From assembly GCA_023413185.1 (NCBI GenBank), contig JAEZQD010000013.1:57709-121708 (forward strand): 64,000 bases of DNA, written 5' to 3'. The DNA is from Bacillota bacterium. GTDB taxonomy: Bacteria; Bacillota; Clostridia; Oscillospirales; Ruminococcaceae. The number at the start of each line of letters is the position of its first letter. Position 1 is the stretch's first letter. This document shows positions 1-9,800 of the stretch, one piece after another. Position numbers and translations under genes: made by a program. Below the pieces are notes generated by a model. It did not search any database and was not told the DNA's origin. It saw nothing but the letters and a program-made list of their open reading frames with translations.

Positions 1-216
1 GTAAATCCGCGCCAAAATGCCTGACTTGCGAAACACCCAGTTCATTACTGTTTTCTTCTTCAGTTGGTATGAAGCGGCGTAACCGTTCTTTGCTTCCTTG
101 ATTACAAGGTCACAGTCTAGCCCCACAAGTTTGCGGTGGAGTTCTTCGACAAATGCTTGGTGTTCTGGTGCAACTGTCGACAGAAACGCTTCGAACGAGA
201 TTTTCTCTTTTGCCAT
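1..216 (-). CDS. Hypothetical protein, 3' end outside window
   Basis: An open frame of 72 codons begins at an ATG at 216 and runs off the left edge. A GGAGG-type ribosome site lies about 10 bases upstream on the minus strand, which supports the start. The visible N-terminus begins MAKEKISFEAFLSTVAPEHQ and is rich in Lys/Glu, with no signal peptide or membrane segment. I do not recognise the family; the size and style recall small YdhG/DUF1801-like cytosolic proteins, but this is a guess. It lies left of the recombinase remnant, so it may belong to the older decayed element rather than to the core chromosome. Confidence 0.55.
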   Translation of the reverse strand, partial: MAKEKISFEAFLSTVAPEHQAFVEELHRKLVGLDCDLVIKEAKNGYAASYQLKKKTVMNWVFRKSGILARIY

Positions 217-439
217 TTTTCTTTTCCTCCGGTAACTCTTAATTGTCGTTATCATTCGTCTTGCGACACCGATAAGTGGTTAACCGCATAGTCTGCGCAT
301 GAAACTATTCCAATGGAATTATTATACTTGTAATCGCTCTGGAAAACAAGTTATCGATATGGTTAATAACTCACCAACTCAGACAACAAACATATACCAC
401 AGACTTTCTCACCACCTAGTGGGCGATAAACAACTTGTG

Positions 440-683
440 AGGAACTGGGGCAAGACATTTGTCGCCTGCGTGAGGAAAGCAGAAGCTTAATCTGGAAATC
501 ACCGGACGGGACGAACTTAAAAAGCGCATTGATGATATGGGTGATTTTCTAAAGGGACAGCCCACCGCCCTAACCGAATACGATGAGCCGCTCGTCCGGC
601 GGCTGATTGAAAAGGTCACTGTCTATGAGGAGAAATTCACCGTGGAATTCAAATCAGGCGTGACGGTGGATGTGGATGAATAA
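440..683 (+). pseudogene. Remnant of a serine recombinase C-terminus
   Basis: The stretch from about 486 to the TAA at 681-683 encodes a C-terminal tail ([18 protein letters not shown], then [20 protein letters not shown]) that is nearly residue-for-residue the tail of the intact recombinase ending at 57,011. Homology continues upstream to about 440 in another frame. A lost A near 477 (GAGGAAAGC where the intact copy reads GAN-GAAAAR) explains the frame change. No catalytic domain, start or ribosome site remains. I infer a decayed recombinase from an older element of the same family. The 63-codon open frame over 299-490 is a chance reading across this remnant and is not a gene. Confidence 0.8.
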
Positions 684-773
684 GGTTAAAAACAAGCACG
701 GCACTCTACGAAATTATAATGTAGGATGACCTTGCTTATGCTCATTCCTAAAGATAAACAGGAACTTGACGTT

Positions 774-1301
774 TTATCCTCTTAATTTCGACGCTTTTTT
801 TAGAGATTTTAGATATTGATTTTTTACACCATTTTCCTGCTCCTTATCACAAATGCAATTGATTTCATTAAACAAGTCTGCTTTTGCAAATTGGGGAAGC
901 ACTATAATTCTGGATAATGCATATGCACTTCCCCAACGAACAACCGTACTTTCATTGTTAGTGTTTTTTAACAGGTTTTTAATGGCTGTGTCCAGTTTAT
1001 CAGGGAACCGTTTTGCCAGATTTCCCACTATTCTTGACGCTTCCCTCTTACAAGAATTATTATCTGACAAAATATAACCCTCTGCAAAGAGCAAATAGTC
1101 TACATCAACTTGTATTAACTCTTTGTTCGTTATTTCTTCAATAGCTTCAAGAATAATAGCTATTTGTTTGTCATTTAACGAATTGCATATACTTATCAAT
1201 TCTTTCAAAGAAACCATATTTCCTTCTATAGCATTTATAATTTGTGTTCTTTTTTCTATAGCCTTTAGAGATTTATTATTCAGGATTTCTAAAATATCCA
1301 T
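774..1301 (-). CDS. HEAT-repeat-like helical protein, cargo of the left element
   Basis: This encodes a 175-residue, all-helical, Lys/Asn/Ile-rich cytosolic protein beginning MDILEILNNKSLKAIEKR. The ATG at 1,301 is chosen because AAGGAGTG lies 6 bases upstream; a longer reading from 1,352 has no ribosome site. Spaced helix pairs, for example NNESTVVRWGSAYALSRIIV and CKREASRIVGNLAKRFPDKL, resemble HEAT/ARM-type repeats, which usually mediate protein contacts. Composition is clearly AT-richer than the phage genes. It sits between the recombinase remnant and the left att-like repeat, the same place held by the TetR/hydrolase pair at the right end, so it is probably cargo of the older element. 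The function is unknown. Confidence 0.6.
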   Translation of the reverse strand: MDILEILNNKSLKAIEKRTQIINAIEGNMVSLKELISICNSLNDKQIAIILEAIEEITNKELIQVDVDYLLFAEGYILSDNNSCKREASRIVGNLAKRFPDKLDTAIKNLLKNTNNESTVVRWGSAYALSRIIVLPQFAKADLFNEINCICDKEQENGVKNQYLKSLKKASKLRG

Positions 1302-1339
1302 TTTACACTCCTTATGAAATTCTAATTTATCTGCCACAT

Positions 1340-1625
1340 CCAACCTGATCACACAACCTTAACTTTTCCGAAAAACATCTAAATCGATCACACGCGAACC
1401 CTTGACATCTAATCTGACTGCTCGCCAAACTATGACATCTAATCCGTTCTGTCGCACTCAAAATCACTTGCATTGAAACGTTTCCACGGAACGATAAATG
1501 TACGAATTTTTAAGACTACAGTTTCGCTCCTGAACCTTAAAAAACCCTTATTTACAGGCTTTTTCGCATACTCACTCTTTCACCCTTGACATCAATACGA
1601 CCGTCTCCACGTGGAACGATAGGCT
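1340..1625. repeat. Left att-like repeat (attL region) with displaced rlmD tail
   Basis: This segment is a diverged direct repeat of 58,990-59,275. Both copies share a 17-bp identical block ending in GACATCAATAC (1,582-1,598 and 59,249-59,265), followed one base later by ACCGTCTC. Read on the minus strand, 1,572-1,613 encodes HVETVVLMSRVKE and a stop, the same tail as rlmD at the right end (HVETVVLMSRVEK). Homology ends abruptly near 1,610, where element sequence begins. Three ACATCT-headed units occur at exactly 30-bp spacing (1,375, 1,405, 1,435). The region from 1,302 to 1,986 carries no gene. Confidence 0.75.
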
Positions 1626-1654
1626 CACCTTGATGTCTGGTCTGTATTTTACGT

Positions 1655-1765
1655 TTTGTCCGTTCGAGGGAATAGGTCAATAGTGGATTTATGGGTGCTA
1701 TCTGTTCGGGGAAACAGGTCAATGATTTTTATCCGTTCGTGGGAACAAGTCGATATATGGGGTAT
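1655..1765. repeat. Terminal repeats at the left end of the element
   Basis: Three imperfect copies of a unit headed CGTTCG or TGTTCG, followed by GGGAA and GGTCAA-like sequence, start at 1,661, 1,703 and 1,734. The reverse complement (for example CGACTTGTTCCCACGAACGG) resembles a motif inside both long repeats: GTTTCCACGGAACGATA at 1,480-1,496 and GTTTCCATGAACCGATA at 59,147-59,163. They look like recombinase or transposase binding sites in the element ends. IS21-family insertion sequences also carry multiple subterminal repeats, so a remnant IS end is an alternative. Confidence 0.55.
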
Positions 1766-1807
1766 AATTCCTGTCATCTCCGGTGGCAAAGGTACTAACT
1801 ATTGATA

Positions 1808-1845
1808 AAATGCACCGATACCGATTTTGGGGCGGTGCATCTTTT
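1808..1845 (-). terminator. Probable terminator of the defence operon
   Basis: On the minus strand an 8-bp perfect stem (ATGCACCG at 1,810-1,817 with CGGTGCAT at 1,833-1,840) is followed by TTTTAT. It lies about 150 bases after the last stop codon of the 15-kb minus-strand operon and faces the correct way. Confidence 0.55.
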
Positions 1846-1986
1846 AACGATTTCATAGTTTGCACACCTCTAAGCCGAAAACCATTGTAATTGTAAAACT
1901 TGAAAACTTCCTAGTTATGTCTATATCTAAACTTCCAAAGCTTTTGAAAACCGATTATCACAGCATCCATAAATATTTTCATTATT

Positions 1987-4900
1987 TCACTCGTGAATCT
2001 GTACATCTACAGCATTGTCCTCACTACGGACTTCATATCGTTTTTCAGGCTTGACATAGACATTCACCAACTGGTGCGTGGTAGAGAAGGAGTTATCTTC
2101 AAGATAAGTACTGCTACCGAACATTGTCTCCTCGATTAGCGGAGATAACTGTTCGCCCCAAGCGGTCTGTTCTTTGCAGAGCTGTTCCACCTTTTTGACA
2201 AGAGTGAGGTTCTCCACACTCTCGGTATCACCGTCAGGCATCAAAATAATCAGATAATCCCTTGCGCGGCTAATCGATACATTCACAATGTTTAGCTTGT
2301 TCAGGAACATATCTTTGTGCATAGTGATTTTTGGCGGAGGGTTGAACAGGGCAATTATGATGTCGCATTCATCGCCTTGGAACCCGTGGATTGTGCCGAC
2401 TTGAACATCTACATTTTTCGGCAAGCTCGCTGAAGACATTAGCTTATCTATCAAATCAGCTTGTGCACGGTATGGTGCTATAAGGCCGATTCGGAAATCT
2501 TCATCGGCTTCTACAAGTTCAATGAGAGAGGCAAGATACTTCACGAACTCAAAAGCAAACAACGCTGAGTACACCTGATAGGGTGTTTTGCTTTGCAGGC
2601 GTTTGGGTCTGTAAATGCTCTCATACTTGCTTACAGGGAACTTGATAATATTCAGCGATTTAAGGTCAAATAAATCGCCAATTGGCAGAGGTCGCTGGCT
2701 TTCCGGTGTGCGATGATGTTTCAAAACGCCACCATAGGCGAATCTACTGAAAACCTCGCCGATTTCAGGAATGCTTCGATATTGGGTGGTTAGTAATTCC
2801 ACACGATAGTCATGCGGGACAGTCGTTGGCTCTGTAAACGAGTTCAATTTGACCATCGTGTAGATATTTTCATTTTTCCAAGTATCGACTGTTGTTATCG
2901 GCTCAATCTGAAATGGATCACCCGCAATAATGAATTTCGATGGGGTTTTTTTGTAAAGCGGGTAGACGATGTTTGCGAGCGGTATCATAGAGGCTTCATC
3001 TATTATGATATAGTCCCACATCAATCCGCTCAAGGTAAGCCGTTTGCCATCGTCCATAAGGAAATAGTCATACGGGAAACGTGCAATCGTCGTGACTGTG
3101 ACATTCCTTGGGAAAGTCTGGATATCAAATGTCTTGTCCCTGAACACGCCGCTCTGTTCGACGGTTGTGTCATTAGTCGCCCCAAAGCGCACAAGCCAGT
3201 TCATATAACTCTGGTCTGATCCCATACAGTCCATCAAGCGACGAACGAGTACATCCGCCGACTTATTGGTGGGTGTTAGAACAAGCACTTTCAAATCCTG
3301 TGGAATCTTCATCATCGGCAGGATAATATCTCTGGAAATGTGAGTGGTTTTGCCCGTGCCGGGAGGACCGAAAACAAACTCTATGTTTTCACAAAGATTC
3401 TCTTGCATATCGAAATCTTCGTCGTAACCGTTCTCTTCACCAAGCCTGATAAACGCCTTACGCAGTTCCTCAATAAGAAACACGGGATTTCGGGCTTCAA
3501 TTCTGGCTTCCGTGACCTCCGAGAGGTCAACGCCGTCAATATCGGCATTGGTACGTAGTTTAGCTCGGAGCGTATAGGATTTAACATTCACGACCTCGAT
3601 AGCCACTTTTTTCGGCGGTTGCTCTGCAAAGTGCAGTTCCAGTGGAATATCCGCAAGGTCTTCCATCGACTGGGGTATATACCTGCTGGGGTGTTTCAAT
3701 ACAAGCGTTCTTGGAGTTCCTGCTTCACGCTCGACCTTGGCAAAAGATATAGATATTTCGCGGCTGTTGGCGTTATTCTCCCCGCTATTAAGCGATTCAA
3801 GTTCCAACAAGGCATTAAACCAACCATAGGAATATTGCTCTGCCTCCTGTGCTTTTTGTTTTAAGTCTTCAAGGCGGGCAATTTCCTGTATGTCGCGCTC
3901 GGCTTGCTCCTTAACCTTTTCGATTTTCTTGCTGATATCGACGGTCGGCTTGGAATAATCGTCCTCATCAGCAGGCAAGTCGTCGCTGGAATCGCCAGTG
4001 TTAGACTGACGTTCTTTTGGCGAAGAAGTAGCCCGTTTGGTGAGTTCTTTGCCAACGCGTTTGATTGACGGCTTGCTTATTTTTGGTGCATTATCGTCCT
4101 CGATGTCTTCAGAAGAATCGACACTTTCATCTTCGTCATATTCGTCATCCAAGTCATCGTCGGATTCCTCAGCTTTTTTCTTCTTCGCATACTCCAAAAG
4201 TGCTTGGCGTTGCTCTTCCTCGGATAAGCCCAACTGATCACCCAAAGAAGTGATGTCAACATCATCATCCGCCGTATCCATAATTTCATCTTCTATACCC
4301 AATAGATGGAACAGTTCTGCGGCCTCATCACTGGATGTATCATATTCAGGACTAATAGATTGCCGAGTCAGTTCCGTAGCGGACACGAATTCACCATCTG
4401 TATTCATAAGCCAAGGCAAGATGCGAAGACGTTTGGCTTCACTTGATTCATAACGCTCACTTTTGTGGCTATAATAAAAATATTCATGTCTACCATATAA
4501 GATGCTGTCCCTTGACCAACTGTGATTGTTTAAAATTCCGCTCTCAATGTATTTGATGAGCTGTAACCACAACATTATTGATAATTCGCTTTTTTTCTCA
4601 GCTTTTATTAAATCCACCAACTCTTTGCAGCCGTCTATATGGTTTTCGTACCACTTATTGCTTCCTGTTGAGCGAGACCAATTATACGGAAGCTGATTGG
4701 CTTGCCGCCAGTCCAATTCCTGTGGAATAATTCTCGGAGTGTCTTTTACACCAAGCACACTCAAAAACTCCACCAGTTCCTCTTTTTTATTTTCGCCTAC
4801 TATTTCAAGGTAGTCATCGAAGGAAACAAACTTCGTGTCGGGCTTGGATTCGAACCATTGAGGCAGGGGATCAAACGGGAAATAGAGATCTTCCGCTTTG

Positions 4901-6828
4901 CCCCGATATTGTGTTTCGTCTGATTTTGACCTATATAGGACAAAATCAGTTGCCTTTAAGGAGTCAATGAAAGTTTTCGCCTCACCCTGCGGACACTCTT
5001 GGTAGTAACGAAAAAACTTCTTGAAATCCGTTATGGTATTAAGGGATACGCCGTCTTTGTATTTCGGAAGTATTTTTTTGTTAATTTCATCTCGCAATGA
5101 GGGCTCACCAACGCCGAGTTTTTTGATAAACTCGAGCGTTTCCTCGTTTGAAAGCAAGGCTTTATTAACCGTTGGATAGTCGCTGCCTCCGTCAACGGAC
5201 AAAAACAGATTCGGTCGCTTCTTATCATCGAAAGCGGCCGTCGCTTTACCTTCTTGATTCAGGAATATCGGTTTCGTTTGGATTAACGAAGTTCTGCCCG
5301 CCGTTTCGGAAATCCACTTGTAAAAGCGATGAAGCCATTCGATTGACTGAGTTTCTATGAATTGTGACGTTATCCCGCAATTTATCTCATCGCCATTTTC
5401 GTCTTCTTCCTCCCAGCCATTTAATAAATCGCTTTCTTCCAAATAAGTTTTAGTTATCGATTCAATATATTCAGTCAGTTCTTCGTTTTTTCGTTCTGTA
5501 TTTTGACGACCAAACGAAACAAACACCCATTTTGCATTAACGTTGCCAGTCAATGCCGAAAGTTGCTCATTTGAAAAGAGTTGTGCGATTGGAGGTACGA
5601 ACGCCCAATACGCATCATTGGATGTTGCATACCCATTTGTGCTTGGAATGATAGCCTCGTTTTCAAAAGCTTCATGTATGGCAGTATAAAACGGTTTGAA
5701 TGAGATGCTCTTCTTATTTCCGACCTCTGTAAAGTCGTTCTCGTCGTAAGGAACAATGTCAAAAATATCGTCATCAATCAAAGGAATCTTCTTTGATAGT
5801 CCAATATCACGTAGGTAGGTAAGACTGTCGGCCGCCAGTTTAGACAGCAAGTCCATCATGTCAATGTTGTGCTGAACCCCGGCACGGATTCCTTCGCGGC
5901 TATCAGTGAGTAGAAACGGGGCATGAATTATGAAGTTCAACCCAGTGACTTCTTTAGTCGGGAAGAAACAGAACGCACTATGCGTTTTTTTAGTTAAATG
6001 CCCCTTGTCATCAACAAAATAGCCGACAGAGTATGTATGGCCGTTCCCATCATCGCGGGTAAACAGCCAAAGCGTATTGTCATAGAGGTCATCGCGATTA
6101 TCACCATCGTTTTGTGTAAGTTTGATAAGCTCGGCAGTTGTATCTTCAAAATCAAGCTTCTCCTCGACAGTCTTTCCATAAAGCCCAAGAATCCCTGAAA
6201 CTTCAAACTCGATATCTTTCAGGTTTGACAAGAATAAAAGAGGATAGTCCAGTGAGCGCAACTTTTCAGATATATCGGCATACGCCTCTTTGGGGCTACG
6301 CTTATCGTGGTCGAATGGAAAGACAAAAACCGTTTCGTTTTTCCGTCTGCCTGGGTAATCCTCCTCTACACGAGTCGGCACAATAAACCGTTGGATTTTG
6401 AAAAAGATATCAGGGTCATAAATATGCGGTGTGGCAGTATATTGAAATACCGCTTTGAAGCCTACTCCGAATTTGCCTATAGTCGCTTTGTCAGTCTTGT
6501 TCGAGCCACCAACTGCCGTGATAGCATTGATATCTCCTAATTTGCCGTTTTCAAGATCTTGCATTTCGGAAGCAGGGTCAGTTACAGTAAAACGGCGCGT
6601 TCCATTATGGACAAATACCAACTTGTCCTTATACAGCACAAACCTCGCCGAGGTTGCCCTCGCATCGTCGGCATTTTGCAAGAGTTCGTATATAAAATGT
6701 GCTTGGTCGGAGTATTTTTCAACCACGCTGTTCTTAACACCGCGGAGAGCGAAGCCTTCAAGTGCCTTTGCTCCCTCGGCACGGTTGGCTGTCAACGCCT
6801 CAAAGTATTGTTCTTGTAATTTATCCAT
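1987..6828 (-). CDS. GHKL (sacsin/Hsp90-type) ATPase fused to SF1 helicase
   Basis: The 1,613-residue protein has two nucleotide-binding modules. Residues 1-200 carry a GHKL ATPase fold of the sacsin/Hsp90 kind: ELLQNADDA at 48-56 (N box), VFVHNG at 71-76 (G1-like) and GKFGVGFKAVF at 118-128. After about 680 residues of unrecognised sequence, an acidic low-complexity linker lies near 880-960 (EESDDDLDDEYDEDE). The C-terminal part is a DNA2/UPF1-like superfamily-1 helicase: GPPGTGKTTH near 1,154, IIIDEASM near 1,276, GTIHGFQGDE near 1,479 and VSISRARDY near 1,522. It begins 12 bases after the RecD-like gene, with AAAGGGGT as ribosome site, and is the last gene of the operon. A defence role acting on DNA or RNA is inferred from context; I know of no named system with this exact protein. 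Confidence 0.85.
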   Translation of the reverse strand: MDKLQEQYFEALTANRAEGAKALEGFALRGVKNSVVEKYSDQAHFIYELLQNADDARATSARFVLYKDKLVFVHNGTRRFTVTDPASEMQDLENGKLGDINAITAVGGSNKTDKATIGKFGVGFKAVFQYTATPHIYDPDIFFKIQRFIVPTRVEEDYPGRRKNETVFVFPFDHDKRSPKEAYADISEKLRSLDYPLLFLSNLKDIEFEVSGILGLYGKTVEEKLDFEDTTAELIKLTQNDGDNRDDLYDNTLWLFTRDDGNGHTYSVGYFVDDKGHLTKKTHSAFCFFPTKEVTGLNFIIHAPFLLTDSREGIRAGVQHNIDMMDLLSKLAADSLTYLRDIGLSKKIPLIDDDIFDIVPYDENDFTEVGNKKSISFKPFYTAIHEAFENEAIIPSTNGYATSNDAYWAFVPPIAQLFSNEQLSALTGNVNAKWVFVSFGRQNTERKNEELTEYIESITKTYLEESDLLNGWEEEDENGDEINCGITSQFIETQSIEWLHRFYKWISETAGRTSLIQTKPIFLNQEGKATAAFDDKKRPNLFLSVDGGSDYPTVNKALLSNEETLEFIKKLGVGEPSLRDEINKKILPKYKDGVSLNTITDFKKFFRYYQECPQGEAKTFIDSLKATDFVLYRSKSDETQYRGKAEDLYFPFDPLPQWFESKPDTKFVSFDDYLEIVGENKKEELVEFLSVLGVKDTPRIIPQELDWRQANQLPYNWSRSTGSNKWYENHIDGCKELVDLIKAEKKSELSIMLWLQLIKYIESGILNNHSWSRDSILYGRHEYFYYSHKSERYESSEAKRLRILPWLMNTDGEFVSATELTRQSISPEYDTSSDEAAELFHLLGIEDEIMDTADDDVDITSLGDQLGLSEEEQRQALLEYAKKKKAEESDDDLDDEYDEDESVDSSEDIEDDNAPKISKPSIKRVGKELTKRATSSPKERQSNTGDSSDDLPADEDDYSKPTVDISKKIEKVKEQAERDIQEIARLEDLKQKAQEAEQYSYGWFNALLELESLNSGENNANSREISISFAKVEREAGTPRTLVLKHPSRYIPQSMEDLADIPLELHFAEQPPKKVAIEVVNVKSYTLRAKLRTNADIDGVDLSEVTEARIEARNPVFLIEELRKAFIRLGEENGYDEDFDMQENLCENIEFVFGPPGTGKTTHISRDIILPMMKIPQDLKVLVLTPTNKSADVLVRRLMDCMGSDQSYMNWLVRFGATNDTTVEQSGVFRDKTFDIQTFPRNVTVTTIARFPYDYFLMDDGKRLTLSGLMWDYIIIDEASMIPLANIVYPLYKKTPSKFIIAGDPFQIEPITTVDTWKNENIYTMVKLNSFTEPTTVPHDYRVELLTTQYRSIPEIGEVFSRFAYGGVLKHHRTPESQRPLPIGDLFDLKSLNIIKFPVSKYESIYRPKRLQSKTPYQVYSALFAFEFVKYLASLIELVEADEDFRIGLIAPYRAQADLIDKLMSSASLPKNVDVQVGTIHGFQGDECDIIIALFNPPPKITMHKDMFLNKLNIVNVSISRARDYLIILMPDGDTESVENLTLVKKVEQLCKEQTAWGEQLSPLIEETMFGSSTYLEDNSFSTTHQLVNVYVKPEKRYEVRSEDNAVDVQIHE

Positions 6829-6840
6829 ATTTTTACCCCT

Positions 6841-9800
6841 TTAGTGCAAGTATTGTTCAATGAGTTTCTTGATAGCCACGGAATCAATGCTGCCGTTGAG
6901 GTCATCATATGAAACTATAAGATTTTCGCCCTCTACAATGTCGTGTTTCTCATAAACAGCCTTTTTCTCATCCCATCGCCGGCGATAATGTCTGTCCGAC
7001 ATCATCCCACAGTGTTCCCAATAAAAGAGCATACCGCTTTCGGCATCGTCAATCGTAAAATCCGGAATTCGAATGCCGTCTTCGCCAAGTGATAACTCTT
7101 TTTCATATTCATAAGCAATGCCAGATTCATACAGCATATTGGCGATGATAACCTCTGATTTGGAGCGCACCAGTTCGCCCTTAAGCGTCTTATGAATAAG
7201 CGAAGCCTCATAATACCGTTGTTTGAACTCTACGATTTCAGGCTTTTCAAACAGGCTGGTAAACCGGCGGGCAATGTCAGAGAACGCCTTAGATGAATAG
7301 TTGCGCAGGTGATACGCCTCGGCATTATAAAGGATAACCAATCGTTCTGTTTGCCTTGTGATAGCCGTGTACAGTAATTCTTTTGAAAGCAACCCACATG
7401 GCTCGCTAATGACAAGAATTACCTTGCCGAACTCGCTTCCTTGCGCCTTGTGAACAGTAAGGGCATAAGCAAGTTCCAGAAGAGCGTCGGTTTCTTCACC
7501 GAAATCCCTACCTTCGTATTGATATGAGTAGCCTTTCTGTGAAGAAAATTCCACTTTTACTCCACTGAGTTTAATGTTTCGAACTTTAGCACTATCGCCC
7601 TTTTTAACCCAGTTCGAGAATGCGACTCCTATTTCGCCATTAGCTACATAATGTATTGCTGAGGTGTTGTCAGGGTAGGCTTTGCGCTTTGTATTAATGA
7701 CATTTATCACTTTGTCCCCATACACGATGCCCTCTGCTCCAAAAGGTCTCGGAATTTTTCGCTGCCAAAAATCCGGTTCTTTGGCCAGTTCGATGTAATT
7801 CGAACGATATTTTCTTTGGATGATATGGTTTATATTGGCAACGCCGTGAGACAAGCCACGTACTGGTGCGAGAACTTGCCAACTTTCAGATTTATCGGCG
7901 CACCCAAGGTTAAAGTATGTATACTGCCCGACCGTACCACCCAGACTGATATTGAAACCGTTGATATCATCCAAATCTTTCATACCAACTTCTTCGGCTA
8001 CGGTTTGGAGAATAAGGACTTCCAGTTCCTCCGGTGTAGACCACATTTTGAATGAGATGTTCTTGCCACAATTATTGCCCTGCAGCCGCACAAATATCTC
8101 ATCGTCAAGTTCGGCGTCGGTGTCCGCATACCACTCTGCAAGAGCCGTGTCGGTGCGCTCTTCGCCGTTTTCATTCTTCTGCCGCCGGGTGACTGTCAAT
8201 TCACCATAGCTTTTTCCCACACGTGGAAATTGAGGAATATCTTTTTTCAGGTAACGCACAAGGTCCACAAAGGGCCTACCCGCTCCGATTGGCGGCAGTT
8301 GGTTCGGGTCTCCAACAAAAATAATACGTTGTGCTCTTTTTAACGCCTGCAAAAGCGCACCAAACATTTCCTCGGTCAGCATAGAGCATTCATCTATGAT
8401 GACGGTAAACGGCACGTCTTTTGCCTCGGTTTCAGAAAGCTGATAACGCATTGTGTTATAGTTAAAACGTCCGTTTTGAATCAGAAACTGTGCCACGGTC
8501 TTGGCCTTACTTTTTACGCCTTGCCGTTGCATAGCTTGGCTCATACGAACTCTGGCTTTTCCAGTCGGGGCAAGAAGAAGCACACCACCGTCACGAATCT
8601 GCGGTGATTTGCACAACAGTGATAGGAGCGTGGTTTTACCTGTACCAGCTCCGCCGACAAGGACTGATAGGCGGGCCGCAGCGAGTTCTTTAAGAATAGC
8701 CGTCTTTTCCTCGCGGGCGCGTTTTTCTGAATCATCGTCTTTATACGCACCAAAAGCAGTATTGACAAGCTTCTCCCAGTCCTCTGAAATAATGTGTCGC
8801 TTTGCATTTACCCGCTTATTTACGGATTTTCTGATGACATCATCAACCTGTGCTAATCGACTTAACTGATAGGCTATTGCACCATCCGCACATTCCACAG
8901 GAATCATTCCATTAGCAAGAAATCCCTGAATACTTGCAAAGATGTCGCTTGACACCCTGCACCCGGGTTCTATGGGCAATTCATTGATATCAATGATAAG
9001 TTTGCTCTGCGGGTAAACCGTATGCCCCATTAAGGCTTGTTCTTCCAATACGCTAATAGCTATCGCCCTGATGCGTCGTTTGTCGTTTTCAGAATCCAAA
9101 GCAGTCGGAGCGGAAAGCGGATATATGTCGCGTAGCTCTTTGGGCGGGAACACCGCCATATCCACCTTACGAACTGCAATTTTGAAGGTGTCTGCACAGA
9201 TTCTTGTACGTTCATAGAGCTGATAAGGATTCTCTATGATTTCACGATCTGTGCAATCAATATGCGCCTCGAGCCTGTATTCTCCATTAAACAGCACATT
9301 TGCCTGTTCAACGCTCAACGATAACCGAGCAAGCAGCCAAAATAATGTCTTTCGTTCGCCTGTGAGCGAGAGGAATACCCCTTGCTCTGTTTTACCTATT
9401 GAAGCCGCTATGTCCGAACGGAAGTAGTCAGTAGGGTTCTTGATAGCCTTGACGACAAAACCCTCATAGTCTTCACCTTCCGAGATTATGTTTTTAATAT
9501 CGCTTGCCAACACGATACCGAACTTGAAACCAACGGCGCAGAGCATCGCACCTAGACCAGGAAAAGCACCTCGATCAACCCACACTTCGTTAAGTCGTGC
9601 GTTCGCCCATTCAATGCACTCTTGCCAATTGCCGGGTATGCAGTCTTGAATAATTTCAAGTGCTTTTAACGTTTGAAGTAATACACTGATAACCGCATCA
9701 TGCGAGAGATGTTCCGTAGCATAGGAGAACTCTTCAAAATACTCATCTTCGGCAAAGACTGTGGCTGTCCTTATGTCGAAATCGGGATGTGTTTCAGCGT

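Noticed and set aside
299..490. A 63-codon open frame on the plus strand
   Set aside because: It has no ribosome site, and its second half reads through the recombinase remnant in the wrong frame.
1372..1440. 30-bp phased repeats as a CRISPR array
   Set aside because: The units are contiguous without spacers, imperfect, only three, repeated at the other element end, and no cas genes are present.
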